From: Zantedeschia hybrid cultivar
Taxonomy: Eukaryota > Streptophyta > Magnoliopsida > Alismatales > Araceae
Direction of reading: 5' to 3'
NCBI GenBank assembly: GCA_030544215.1
Contig: JARZZO010000014.1
Location: forward strand, 33,447,734-33,511,733
DNA length: 64,000 nt
Below are positions 34,425 to 44,399 of the stretch, in pieces; the stretch's first letter is position 1, and the number at the start of each line of letters is the position of its first letter. The notes under the pieces are model-generated. The model was not told where the DNA came from. It was given only the letters and a program-made list of their open reading frames with translations, and did not search any database. Both the position numbers and the translations under genes were made by a program.

Positions 34425-37166
34425 TGTAATGACTGAGATTTCGGGTTCTGTATTCGGGTCGGGTTCGGGCCGGATCCCCTGGTTTGGACCCTGGAGGGGT
34501 CTTGAGATTTCTGGCTGAATGGCGTCAACAGTGCTCGACGCCTTTCAAAAGGCGTGAGGGTGTGTAGACGCCATTTAGGTCTGCTGGTTGTTGTGCCACG
34601 TGTGCGCCACGTGGGCGGGTTTCGGGCCGCGAGAGTACGGCCCCTGTCAGATTTGTCTGAACGGCGTCCAGCTCGGTCGACGCGTTTCAGACTGCGACAC
34701 CTGCGGTGTCAGGGTATGGCGCCAGAGCGTTGTCAGTACGGCCTGTCTTGTCGTCTGAACGGCGTCCGCGGTGTGCGACGCGTTTCAGAGCGTTGTCAGT
34801 ACGGCCGTCCTGTCAGACTGATAGGCGTCTGCCTCGATCGACGCGTTTTAGCGGGATTCTGGTTGACCCCGCGAGCCTCCCCTTCTTTCCCTCATTCTCA
34901 CCTTCACACTCTCTCTCCTCACCCTCTCCGCCCTCTCCGACGCTCTTCTTTCCCTTCCCTTCCTCTTCTTCCTCTTCCACCACTCCAATACCACCTTACC
35001 TCTCACCTCTACCTCCACCACCTCCTTCGCGGCGTTCCCTTCTCCGGACGGCGGCCGACGTCCCGGCGGAGTGGCGGCGTCCTCGAGGGTACTGGCGGCG
35101 GTGTGCGGTGCGGCGGGACGGCGGCACGGAGCTTGGCGGAATTCAAGAACCGGTAGGGGGACGAAACCTTGCATGTGTTACTCGTTTGCTTCTTGGCATG
35201 ATGTGGCGTGTGTGGGGCTAGACTGAGCATGTTTAGGGGGGTTACCTTGTGGGAATAGCGGTGTTTGTGATCGTGGATTCATAGCATGATTATGTGGTTG
35301 AGCTCCTCTTCCTTCCCTTTTGGTTTTGGGGCTTTTCGGGGTGCCCGGGGTTCAAGGGTGAAGCCCTCGGGTTGAACCAGGAGACCTGGCTTCTGGCGCT
35401 AAATAGCGTCGTACCTGGTCGACGCCTTTCCGAAAGACGTCGGGTCAGTACGACGCGTTTTAGGGCAGAAACCTCCATGTGCGAGGTTTCCTGAGTTAGG
35501 GGTTCTGCGCTAAATGACGTCATGGATGGACGACGCCTTTTAGAAGGACGTCGGGCCATCATGACGCCATTTAGGCAGGAAATGCCCCCGTTTAAGGGTT
35601 CTGCAATCTGGATTTCTGGGTTGAATGGCGTCGGGGCACCCAGACGCGTTTTAAAAGGCGACTTCAACGGTGGACGCGTTTTAAGGATAATCTGGCTTTT
35701 AATAAACCTGTCTAAGGGTCTTGGTCGACGCGATTCAAGACAGAAATGCTTCAATCCTGTTATTTTCTGCATGTTTCACGGTGGGATGGTTCAAATGCAT
35801 GCTTTGGGTTCTATACTGAGACGGAGGTCTTCTGCGTGAGTGGAATTACATCACCTGTGTGTGTGTGTGTGTGTGCTTTATACTGAGACTGACGTTTACT
35901 GTGCGAATGGAATCACGTTATATGTGTGGTTATGTTATGTGAATGTGGATCGGGTTAACTGTGGTTTACGTCTGTCACCATGGGCCGATGGGAGAAGGGC
36001 CATGGTGTCTGTGGAGTGGTGCATGTTGTGTTTCACCCTTGGCTGGGACAAGCAGAACCACCTTGAGCCCGTCGGGCCGGAGTAGCTGGTGTGCTATCCG
36101 AGGGGTTGCTGTTTGGTCTCAGCGGGTCGGGGTTTCTCTTGGTTGTCGTGACAGCTTCTGGCTTGTTTCTTGCTGTGGAGCTGGTGGTGTTTCTGGTGGG
36201 AGTTGGTTTACCCTTTAGCCATTGGGCCTGATGTGACCTTTGATCAAGGTTACGAGTGGTACCTATAGCCCTTGGCCTGACGCAGCCCGGGAGAGTTGGG
36301 TTTGTGGGTAGTTCCTGTAGCTTCGGCTTGACGGGGGTTCGCCGGTCCCCAGGGCCCTCCTGAAGCGCTGAGGCCTAGCGTAGAGGCAATCCGGACGGTA
36401 GGACAGTAGTCTAGACTACTTGTGTGCACACGTAGCTGGCAGTGGCGGTACACTGAGTCCAGCTAGTCCTAGTTTGACTCACTGCCTTACCCTACAGTGC
36501 CCCGGAACACTGTAGGGGTGGACAGGCGTGAGTAGTGGTGGTAGTGTTGGGAGGCGATGTTCGACTTCGGTCGACAGTGTGGTTTAGTCGCTTCGTGGAC
36601 TTTGACTGTGAGTCGTGACTCTGTGTTGGGTTCTTCGGGTTGCTTAGAACGGTTCTTGCTACACTGCTTATCGTATGTTTCATATCAGGTTGAGTGCTAT
36701 GTTTACGGCTTTACTTAATTGCCATATATTCATGTTGTTGCACTTGTGGGTGTGTGAGTGGGAGGCGGGGGATCAGATGATCCCTACTGAGCCCATTTCT
36801 GGTGTGGCTCACTCCCTGCGGTTTCAGGTGTGGACCTCGTGGCGCAGCGGTAGCGTGGTGTCTTCTTGGTGTGCGAACCAGCAGCTGTCTTAGTTCCGGG
36901 GTATGCCCCGATGTTGTTGTACCTTCCTTCTGCCTGTACTTATTTAATTGTTGGACATGTAATTATTGTTGGACTGTATACGGACATTATTATTTTCCTT
37001 CCTGCGCACTTGCTTACCTTGTAGTCCGTGAGATTGTTATATTTAGTCTTGTTTAGCACTTACTCCTCCAGATGTGTTGTGTGAGATCCGGGTGTGAACC
37101 CGCAGTTAATGGGCCGACATCCATTTAGTGACCGGATCTCCGGTCATAGGATGGCGGGTCGTTACA
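34425..37166 (+). mobile_element. Solo gypsy LTR, 2,742 bp, TSD CTAAA, within telomeric array
   Basis: Starts TGTAATGACTGAG and ends GGCGGGTCGTTACA. CTAAA flanks it (34420-34424 and 37167-37171), taken from the telomeric repeat. It is a divergent relative of the other gypsy LTRs, longer, with at least nine palindromic GGCGTC...GACGC modules between 34516 and 35690. A (GT)n run lies at about 35855-35874. No coding content. Confidence 0.92.
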
Positions 37167-37390
37167 CTAAACCCCTAAACCCTTAAACCTTAAGGGGGGG
37201 GATCGGGACCGGCCCGAACCGGACCAGATCGGGTCCGGACCGGCCGATCTGGCGGGTCCGGACCGGCCGATCTGGCCGGTTCGGGCCGATTTCGGCCGTT
37301 TTTTTTTTTTTTCAAATCGGTGGGGGGGAACAGTGAAATCCCCCCCGAATCGGATCGGAACCCGCCGATTCCGCAATCCATGATATAGCT

Positions 37391-38142
37391 AGTACCGGTG
37401 TTGGAGTGGTACATTTGAAATGTCACTCACGGTTGGGAGGAGGCAGAACCACCTAGAGCTAGATAGTCCAAAGTAACCAGCGCACTATCCGAGGGGTTGT
37501 TGCTCCATCCCAGTGGGTCGGTATTTTTCTGCGTTCAGCTGCGTAGTTTGTGTTTTTAACCGAGACGTTGATTGTGGACTCCGGTGTTGAGTTTGGTTGC
37601 TTGAGTTACCTTGGAGTTACGCATGTTGCATTTGTGAATGCTTGTGTTTACTATTGCTGGGACTCGTCCCGTTTACTCTCGCTGTTGGTGGCGGTAGTTT
37701 TATATATGCCGTTACTTGGTAGTGTTTTCAGGAGGTGGGGATCGGGTGATCCCTATTGAGCCCATTTCTGTGTGGCTCACTCCCTAGCGTTTCAGGTGTG
37801 GACCTCTCGGCGAGCGTTAGCGTGTGACTTTCTTCCTGGTGTGCGGGCCAGTAGCTATCTCAATTCTGGGGTATGGCCCAATGTTATTGTACCTTTTTCC
37901 TTTACCTGTATATACTTAATTTTTGTAGACCTTGTAATTATTGTCGGACTGTATAGGGACATTGATATTGAGCGCTTTGCGTATTTGTACTTTTCTTGTG
38001 GTCCGTGAGATTGTTTTATTTAACCATGTTTAACATTTACTTCTCCGGACATGTTGTTGAGATCCGGGTGTAAACCCGAAGGTGATGGTCTAATACCCAT
38101 TTAGTAATCGGGTACCCGATTATCGGGTGCCAGGTCGTTACA
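37391..38142 (+). repeat. 3' LTR of gypsy element, part 2
   Basis: Resumes with AGTACCGGTGTTGG, collinear with the 5' LTR near 28499, and ends CAGGTCGTTACA next to the GATGA target duplication. Confidence 0.88.
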
Positions 38143-38147
38143 GATGA

Positions 38148-38579
38148 AGTGTAGATAATTAATTGAAATCAAGGAAGTGTATATGTCTTACCTCAAGGAA
38201 AATCTTCCAATGCAGTAGACCTCCTTCTAGGAGGGTCTGTCTCCCTCCCTAACTCTCTCCCAAAGGATAAATATGAATACCTTGACCTGATGAACGTGTC
38301 ATTTCCTCCTTAATTTGGCCCCTCATCATTGACGCCACTTCTCTTTCCATCTCTCTGTCGTAGGTAATTTTTGAATTGCACCTCTAAGGGTGCAACAGTG
38401 CAAGCCTTCATTTCTCCTTTAACACCCCTAAGATGTTGCTTTAGATGAAAGACTCCCCTAAAAATAATTCGACCACAATAGTGGCATTTAACCTTCCGCG
38501 AAGTCATGTCCACGACGATGCAGTGGTACCATCCCGGGTCACTATGAGAAGAAGTGACCTTATTTTGCTCTAAAGTCAA
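38148..38579 (-). pseudogene. hAT transposase, BED zinc finger N-terminal part
   Basis: A minus-strand frame at 38310-38579 reads SDPGWYHCIVV, then KVKCHYCGRIIFRGVFHLKQ and HLRGVKG. This is a BED-type zinc finger with ligands C..C...H....H (CHYC and FHLKQHL), the usual DNA-binding start of DUF659 hAT transposases. It has the same strand and correct order relative to 26.1-27.14 kb. The intervening DNA is one gypsy element flanked by GATGA, so the two parts were contiguous before that insertion. Confidence 0.87.
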
Positions 38580-38589
38580 TATATTTAAA

Positions 38590-39160
38590 AAGAAAAAATA
38601 TTTAATAAAACTTTAAGAGGGAATAAGAAAATGATAGAAAGAGAAAGATGTTGAAAAATGAGAAAAAATAAAGAAACAGAGAGTGAGATATCATAACTTG
38701 AGAGAGTGAGTGACAAAGAAAGATAGAGAGACAAAAAAGAGTGACAAAGAAAGGTAGAGAGACAAAAAAAAATAGAGGAAAAAAATGTTAAAGTGAGAAA
38801 ATTAGAGAGAAATTGAAAGATGAAAAAAATTTAAGAGAGAAAAATATGTTATAGTGAGAAAGAATTATCGAGACAAAAAGCAAAGAGAGAGATATGTTAA
38901 AAAAGAGATTAAAATCTTAGAGACAAAGGGGAAATAATAGAAAGAGAAATGTTAGAGAGAAAATATGATAAAAAAAGTCGATGTAGTCCGTCCATCAATC
39001 CCTTAGAGAGCTTTGGAGAGTAAGAGAGCTTTGAGTTTGAGAGGGTATGTATGAGAGCTTAGAGAGAGAATGATATTTTAGGGAGAGAGAGAAATGAGAG
39101 TTTATGTATGAATGAGGGAGAGCAAGGGTAGGGGAGTTTATACTCTATTAAAGGGGCTTA
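38590..39160. repeat. Purine-rich low-complexity tract
   Basis: Half a kilobase dominated by GAGAGA and GAAAAA on the plus strand, next to the start of the hAT BED-finger region. It may be the leader or promoter-side sequence of the hAT gene, which is transcribed leftward. That is inference from position only. Confidence 0.7.
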
Positions 39161-40435
39161 GAAGCCCCTTCTAGCCGTTAGGAACCCATAGAATCGGCTC
39201 CCAATGGCTAGTTCAGAACTAGTCATTAAGATCCTAGAGCGACCGATCCCAGCCTATCTGGTACAATGCGGCTACCGGATCGGCCAATTTGATTGACCCC
39301 CGTCCTAGTATGCTGAGTCGGGGATCAGGATCAGATCGGTCCTGCCTATTTATGATCGTATCGGCCGATCCGATTCAATCCCAGCCGATCCAACATACCC
39401 TGCCTTGAAGTCTCCCTTAGAGGGAAACCTCAAAGACACAACAACCTCTCCACCCCTTCGAGGAAGAATTGATCGGAAAAGAGTTCTCCTATAACTCCAT
39501 GATCCTCCATGAATGGTTGCCTTGATAGACACTCTACACAGTCTAGCCCAATACCCCTTCTACAAGCACCTCATACAGAGTTATTTCCCCATTGGAAGGG
39601 ACAAGGAAGGGGCCTTCTCCTTTATACAAACCTCCTTCATATCCTCCTTCCACACCTCCTGACAACCTCCTCTGCCATCCTGCTTTGAAAAGATGACCCT
39701 CTCTCTACCTCCCTAGAGCTCTCATCTCCTTTTCTCGTTCATAACCCTCTCTCTACCTCCCTTGAGCTCTCCTATCCTCTCTTCTCCTTAGCTTTGTGTG
39801 CTTAGAGTTTTATTGGTCTCTTTGATGACAATTTTACATTTTTGTAATTTTACTTTATTTCTAACACAATGTTGTCGTAGTGAGAGAGAAACCACAGATC
39901 TCTTTTTTCTAGTTGTGTTACCTCTATTTATTTAACAAAATTTGTGGTCCATCCCATAATTTCATTAAAAAAAAATCTAGCTAATTCCACATTGTTCCAC
40001 ACTTTGGTGTTACCATCCACTTCTCTCATCAACCCAGAGGAAGCCACCATAGCTCTAGAGACCTCAATGTCCCCTAAAGGACATAGGACACCAGCCAACC
40101 AGAACCAACACATCCTCTCTCTGCCTGCTCCTCAAGCCCTAACAAGGACCTTGCAGATCAACCACTTCCCCGTAACATTATGATGAATAAGTTTTTGCAG
40201 GATATTGTTCCATATGGCCTTGTTTGAGCAAAATGCAAGAGCTTTCCTATCATCGATTTTGCATATCTTTCCTCCAGCCAAGCCCTCCATAATGTTGTGT
40301 CCAAGTTTGTTGGGAAAACAAATCCTATTAAACTCCCTTTGCAGAGAATTCCATGTTCTTGTGAAACATGGGAAAACCTAGAACCTCCACAGTTGAGTAT
40401 TCAAACTTACCCTCCAATATACTGACAAGTTCCTT
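39161..40435. other. Mostly unrecognised; short GATCGG-rich patch
   Basis: 39237-39400 contains GGATCGGCC and CGATCC phrases like the subterminal sequence of the telomere-carrying hAT-like elements. It could be the 5' terminal region of the hAT element whose transposase lies to the left. The rest (39400-40435) has no frame I recognise. Confidence 0.4.
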
Positions 40436-40766
40436 TAGGACCTGTTTAGTAAACGAATTGCCTACAATGGCATAAGCAATCATGGATTGCTTCCCCAAAT
40501 ATGAGATTTTTTGTTTTGATTACCAAATTGGTGTCCTATTTGAATAAGAAAGCTAAAATAAGTAATAAAGATAGGCAGCATTAATTCCTATTCCAGCTAG
40601 AGTAAGCAGTTTGGTGAGAATAAGCAATTTGAGCTTTTTGGCCAAATTGCTTATTTTGGCTTATTCCAGAATAAACTATTCTCGGAAACAATGGAAGTAA
40701 GCAACCTCAGATAATGTAGGGCTTGCTATCTCATTCTGCACTTATTCGGTTATCAAAGAGGACCTA
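40436..40766. mobile_element. MITE-like element with imperfect inverted ends
   Basis: The left end TAGGACCTGTTTAGTAAAC pairs imperfectly with the reverse complement of the right end (TAGGTCCTCTTTGATAACC). The interior is AT-rich with inverted GCTTATT/AATAAGC motifs and is non-coding. I could not define a target duplication, so the family is open. Confidence 0.6.
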
Positions 40767-42596
40767 ATAGTTGTACATTCATTCAAAACCTGTCCCCAGA
40801 CAGGAAAAAATACGATGCCTCAGCCTCCTATATCCCTGGAAGACCATGCATCCTACATATCATAGCTCATGGCCAGCTTCCAGGCATCAGAAACATTGCT
40901 TGCCATAAGAAATCTGTTTATTCCCATTAATTTCCTCTGCCCTCCGATACTTTCTTTTCTTTTGAAGTTTTCAATTTCTCTTAGTCTTCCAACCAGAGGC
41001 TTTAACTTCTATATCTATGCTTGTGTCATGCTCGTCCCTCTCCCTGCCAAAGGATCTCCCTCACCTCTCTTTCAGACCAGATCTCTTCTTTCTCTCTCAC
41101 TTCTCCTCTCTCCCTTGATTATCTTTCTCTGGCAACCAAGACTAGTAATTCTATGGCATACTTGTCCACAATCACACTATTCTATTGAACTATAATTGTG
41201 GGTGCATCATCAAAATTAGAATTTGCAGAGGAATCCTTCCAACTTCAGGTACCAGCGTGTGTACCCATACCCACCCAATATAGCCTAGAAGGAATGACAT
41301 ACAAGTTTTTCACAAGAGTTCTTTGAGAAGTTTGCTCTTGAAAAGGAACGCTATGAAAAGATTAGTTATGCTTTCAAGAGCAAATAAAACAATGGCAACA
41401 AAGTGTCTCTGATTACTAAGAATTAATCAAAGCTTAGATAATGTGGAGAGAAATCCTAGAGCTGAGAACATGAACAGGTAATAAACTTAACTTCCCAGCA
41501 CCAAGACAAGTACTTGCAAGAAAACATCGCAATCAAGACAAAGGGGTCATCATAGCTAAAGTTACATATACAAACGTAACTCTCTTCCAAGTATTTGGAC
41601 TTTCATCATAAAAGGATAGCATGAGTAAGAGGTTTCATTCTCAGAAAATGAATCTCTTTCTCCTTTCAATTTATAGACTAAATTTAAAAGGCCAAAAAGT
41701 TAATTACTTTTCTGTCCTTTGATATCCTTTCCAATGAAGATAATATTGCATCTAATTATAAAACTGCACAAATTATGGCTAAGTGCTGGCAAGTTGGTGC
41801 AACAAGATGAAGGCTCTGATTTAGCTAGCAGCATAGAAACACACTCATCATCAAATGACCAAATGTAGGTTGACCATATGACCAAAAGACCCGCTCTTCT
41901 TACCCAAGATTCTAATTCCATCCCCCACGCCCCCCACCCCCAACAGAGAAAAAAAAAAAAGGATGGCCCAAAGGGTAGCATGAAGAATCACCCACCGTAT
42001 CTTTCGACCATGCAGACATGTCATCTCTAACTCCAGAAATCTGCATTTCTAACGCTCCAGAGGCCTCCAATTGATACAACTGTTCTGATGGATCTCTCCT
42101 ACCATGTAGCTTATAGAAGGGAACCCCAACAAAAAGATTGTCCTGATGCTCATCCTAACGAGGAATCTCGCAGGAAAACTGGGGACTGCAGCCCCTGGCC
42201 AAAACTCGAGATCTCCCTCGAACCATCAAAGGGTAGCACCACCTGTTGGAATTTGAATTGCTCCAGTGGCTACTAGGTTTGACACTGTCACCACCTACCA
42301 ACCACTGCCCTGTGAGAGAGTACCACTGCAGGACTTCTCCCACTCTCTTGATCCTCACAACTCTAATTTGTCTCCCACTCGTAAGCCTTAGAGAAGCAAC
42401 TTCTCAACAACTGTCACTATCCTATACACTAGTTTCATTTTAAAAACTATGATTACAGTTTCAATATTATAGAATATAGACAGCAGCACTTGACTACATC
42501 TGAGAATTAGAAATAAGCAAAATAGAGGAAATAAAACAGACCGAAAAAACATGTAGTCAGATGAAGCAGAATGTTAATTCCAGATCTCCCCTCTAC
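40767..42596. other. Intron sequence, nothing recognised
   Basis: AT-rich sequence near the exon-3 end of the giant intron. No coding similarity or terminal repeats were found. Probably original intron DNA. Confidence 0.4.
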
Positions 42597-42833
42597 CTTT
42601 GCTTTTGCAGGTTGAACAGACATCAGCTTTCTACCTGCATTGTTCGCATAATTTTCCGCAATCAAAGTAACAGTGGAGTTGATTGCAAGAAGCATGATTA
42701 TTCCAACAAACTCCAGGCTATACAGAGGCCTCCCATCACTGAGTGCCAAGATAACTGCCACCAAAGCAAGCAATTCCATGATCCAGGAAAGGGGATTCGA
42801 CATAAAACTCAGAAACCTGAAGATTTTTCGTTC
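42597..42833 (-). pseudogene. H+-ATPase pseudogene, coding exon 3 (membrane segments 1-2)
   Basis: A 79-codon open exon bounded by AAACAG upstream and GTAGAG downstream on the minus strand. It contains RFLSFMSNPLSWIME, followed by hydrophobic stretches and DGRPLYSLEFVGIIMLLAIN. It matches the first membrane hairpin of plant P3A ATPases (FLGFMWNPLSWVME; DGRPPDWQDFVGI..LL.INS). It ends at PAKAK in phase 0, and the next recognisable exon begins VLRD at 3869, exactly where the family reads KVLRDG. Changes such as ENYANNAGRKL for the conserved EENNAGNAA suggest relaxed constraint. Confidence 0.9.
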
Positions 42834-42926
42834 CTGTTTTCCAAGAATCTGAAGGACTAAACATTGTAAGAAAGTAAACAAAAGAAACTGAAGTACAATC
42901 ATAGTACATTGGTTCTCAGAAAGGAC

Positions 42927-43046
42927 CTTTTTCTCTTTAACTTTGTTTGCTCCAAAGATCTGAACCCGCTTGGCTGCTTCATATGATGACAGGCCCTTTT
43001 CAGTACTTTTCAGACGCACAAGGATTTCACGGACCGAGGTTTCTTT
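42927..43046 (-). pseudogene. H+-ATPase pseudogene, coding exon 2
   Basis: A 40-codon open exon on the minus strand, starting after a TTTTCAG acceptor and ending before GTCCTT. It reads KETSVREILVRLKS, then GLSSYEAAKRVQIFGANK and VKEKK. This aligns with the N-terminal cytosolic segment of plant pumps (IPIEEVF..LK, GL(T/S)..EGE.RI.IFG.NKLEEKK). The upstream edge agrees with the known border after the short first coding exon. The following 93-bp intron (42834-42926) is short and also open in this frame, which makes it easy to misread as coding. Confidence 0.88.
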
Positions 43047-44155
43047 CTGAAAATGCAAAACAACCATATTTTTGTTAATACATTTTAAGTATTTTGTTTT
43101 AGCAATTTTAGTTTTAGATAAGGTTTAAAGTTAAAAAAAGAATCATCATAAAGGTCCATAAAGATGCAAGTCTCGCAAGGTTAATATTGCAAGAATATCG
43201 AAGATAAATTTTCACATGCAATTGCAGGCACCTTCATGCTACAATTTAGTGACTAATAAACAAAGTTGTCCAAACAATGCCCATCTACTACCAGAAATTA
43301 GCCAATAGGACAAAAGCAAGTTTTTAATCTTAAATCTCTGCATCTGCCAGAAAAACAAGTTATTGAATTATCATACATTAATTTCAAAATGTGCCAAATA
43401 TACCACCTTCTTTCAGTATTTTTTTAGTATGTAACTGCAACCAAAGGGCATGATTGGAGCACCACATAGCTTTATGTATGTTGATGAGTGTTTATTGATG
43501 GATATGACAAGTGGACAATTTCTGAATTCCTTTTGCAAGCTTAACTAATAAGGATCACCATGACTATACAATAATACAAGGATTTTACATCCTCAATGAA
43601 TCAATCAACCATCTATCTTTATGACATCAATTTGGGGTCAACTAGGATATACCAAAAGCAGTGGCATAAAACAATGTGAATTCACCACTGTCTAAGGTCG
43701 GGAGGAATGAAATGGATTAGTCCCATGTTGGAAAATGGAAAAAAGTTAATGAGCTATATATAGGGCTTGCGGATCTTTAACTTGTGAGGCACTTTTTTGA
43801 GACAACATTGTATAAGCTTGAAGGGACCTAAAGCGAACAATACCTTTACAAATGTTGGATGGGTCATTACAATGTTTTTTCTAGTAAATGAAATTTGTGC
43901 CAGAGCATTCATAAGAGAGACCTCGAATCCAATCATGTGCAGTTTGACTTCATAAACAAGGCCCTGAGTTAGAGCTGAATAACTGTAAAAGGGTCATACA
44001 ACCAAAAGAAGGTGAATTGAAGCAGCAGTAAATGATTACACTAGATCATTCAAGATAAGAAATGTTGGGTATTATCATGAATAAAGCTATGGAAGAATAT
44101 ATAAATATATACTGCAAAGCTAATAAATCCAAAAAGAAATATGATGGCCAATTAA
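43047..44155. other. Upstream intron of the H+-ATPase pseudogene (presumed)
   Basis: Lies before coding exon 2 in gene order. The family's short first coding exon is not visible here on the minus strand, so it is either further upstream, lost, or too short to identify. Confidence 0.45.
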
Positions 44156-44302
44156 CAAGGAATTCCAGGTCGGATTGGGTCCCCGAATCGGGACCCGCCG
44201 ATCCCGATCCGAATCGGGATCGGATCGATAGGGATCGGGACCTACCGATCCCGATCCGAATCGTCCAATCCGGATCGGGATCGGCCGGTTCTGCATTCCA
44301 TA
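44156..44302 (+). mobile_element. Short GATCGG-rich MITE, relative of the telomere-carrying elements
   Basis: The left end CAAGGAATTCCAGGTCGG and the right part GGTTCTGCATTCCAT match the termini of the elements at 33887 and 52841. The interior is only GATCGG/CCGATCC repeats, without the telomeric and A-rich core. No target duplication is evident. Confidence 0.7.
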
Positions 44303-44399
44303 TGGTCAAATGCTTGAGACGTAGAGAAGAACCCAAGCTTCTCCTTTTTCTTTTTCTTTTGCAAAAGGTAATAGAAAAATATTATTTCTTTTAAGTGGA

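Larger units (their letters stand above)
33887..37382 (+). mobile_element. hAT-like element carrying telomeric repeats, copy 1, TSD ATATAGCT
   Basis: Left end CAAGGAATTCCGAATCGG and right end, reverse complemented, CATGGATTGCGGAATCGG form an imperfect 18-bp terminal inverted repeat. ATATAGCT flanks it (33879-33886 and 37383-37390), the 8-bp size of hAT elements. Inside are GATCGG-rich subterminal repeats, an A-rich stretch, and about 290 bp of degenerate CCCTAAA repeats. Without the solo LTR nested in it the element is about 750 bp and has no coding capacity. Confidence 0.85.
27146..38142 (+). mobile_element. Ty3/gypsy retrotransposon, TSD GATGA, with nested insertions
   Basis: 5' LTR 27146-29274, PBS 29277-29288, degenerate internal region to about 32524, 3' LTR about 32525-38142. 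The 3' LTR is interrupted by a hAT-like element (33887-37382). GATGA flanks the element at 27141-27145 and 38143-38147. The internal part is only about 3.2 kb and lacks most of Gag, protease and the RT N-terminus, so it is internally deleted. The order RT-RNase H-integrase and a C-terminal FHVSLLRKYVYD..HALD block fit a Tekay/Del-like chromovirus; I do not see a clear chromodomain. Confidence 0.92.
3870..42596 (-). other. Giant H+-ATPase intron, 38,727 bp
   Basis: Donor AAAG|GTAGAG at 42596 and acceptor CTGCAG| at 3870, both read on the minus strand. Joining the flanking exons restores the family sequence AKAK-VLRD without a gap or frame change, so the two blocks belong to one gene. The intron is filled by nested copia, gypsy, hAT, L1, TRIM and satellite-like sequence described in separate entries. 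Confidence 0.85.
486..43046 (-). pseudogene. Plasma-membrane H+-ATPase (P3A) pseudogene, overall span
   Basis: Pieces of one P-type proton-pump gene lie in collinear order on the minus strand. From high to low coordinate they are: the N-terminal region and first membrane segments (42.6-43.05 kb), actuator domain (3.6-3.87 kb), phosphorylation domain (3.1-3.45 kb), nucleotide-binding domain (1.9-2.77 kb), hinge (1.77-1.85 kb) and later membrane segments (0.5-1.7 kb, twice). In this family the protein exports protons across the plasma membrane using ATP. Here the gene is broken: in-frame TAG at 3680-3682, frameshifts near 3.80, 3.47 and 0.79 kb, the phosphorylated Asp replaced by Asn, the hinge TGDGVND motif lost, and two partial tandem duplications. 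Introns with GT/AG borders remain, so this is a decayed gene rather than a processed copy. The first coding exon (about 15 residues in the family) was not found. Confidence 0.9.

Noticed and set aside
34554..35221. Open frames of 171 and 200 codons, Arg/Pro-rich
   Set aside because: They lie within a solo gypsy LTR, overlap each other in different frames and match no family. High GC alone explains their length.
42507..43067. A single 186-codon gene on the minus strand
   Set aside because: It is two H+-ATPase exons plus a 93-bp intron that happens to be open, and it runs past the exon 3 donor into intron sequence.
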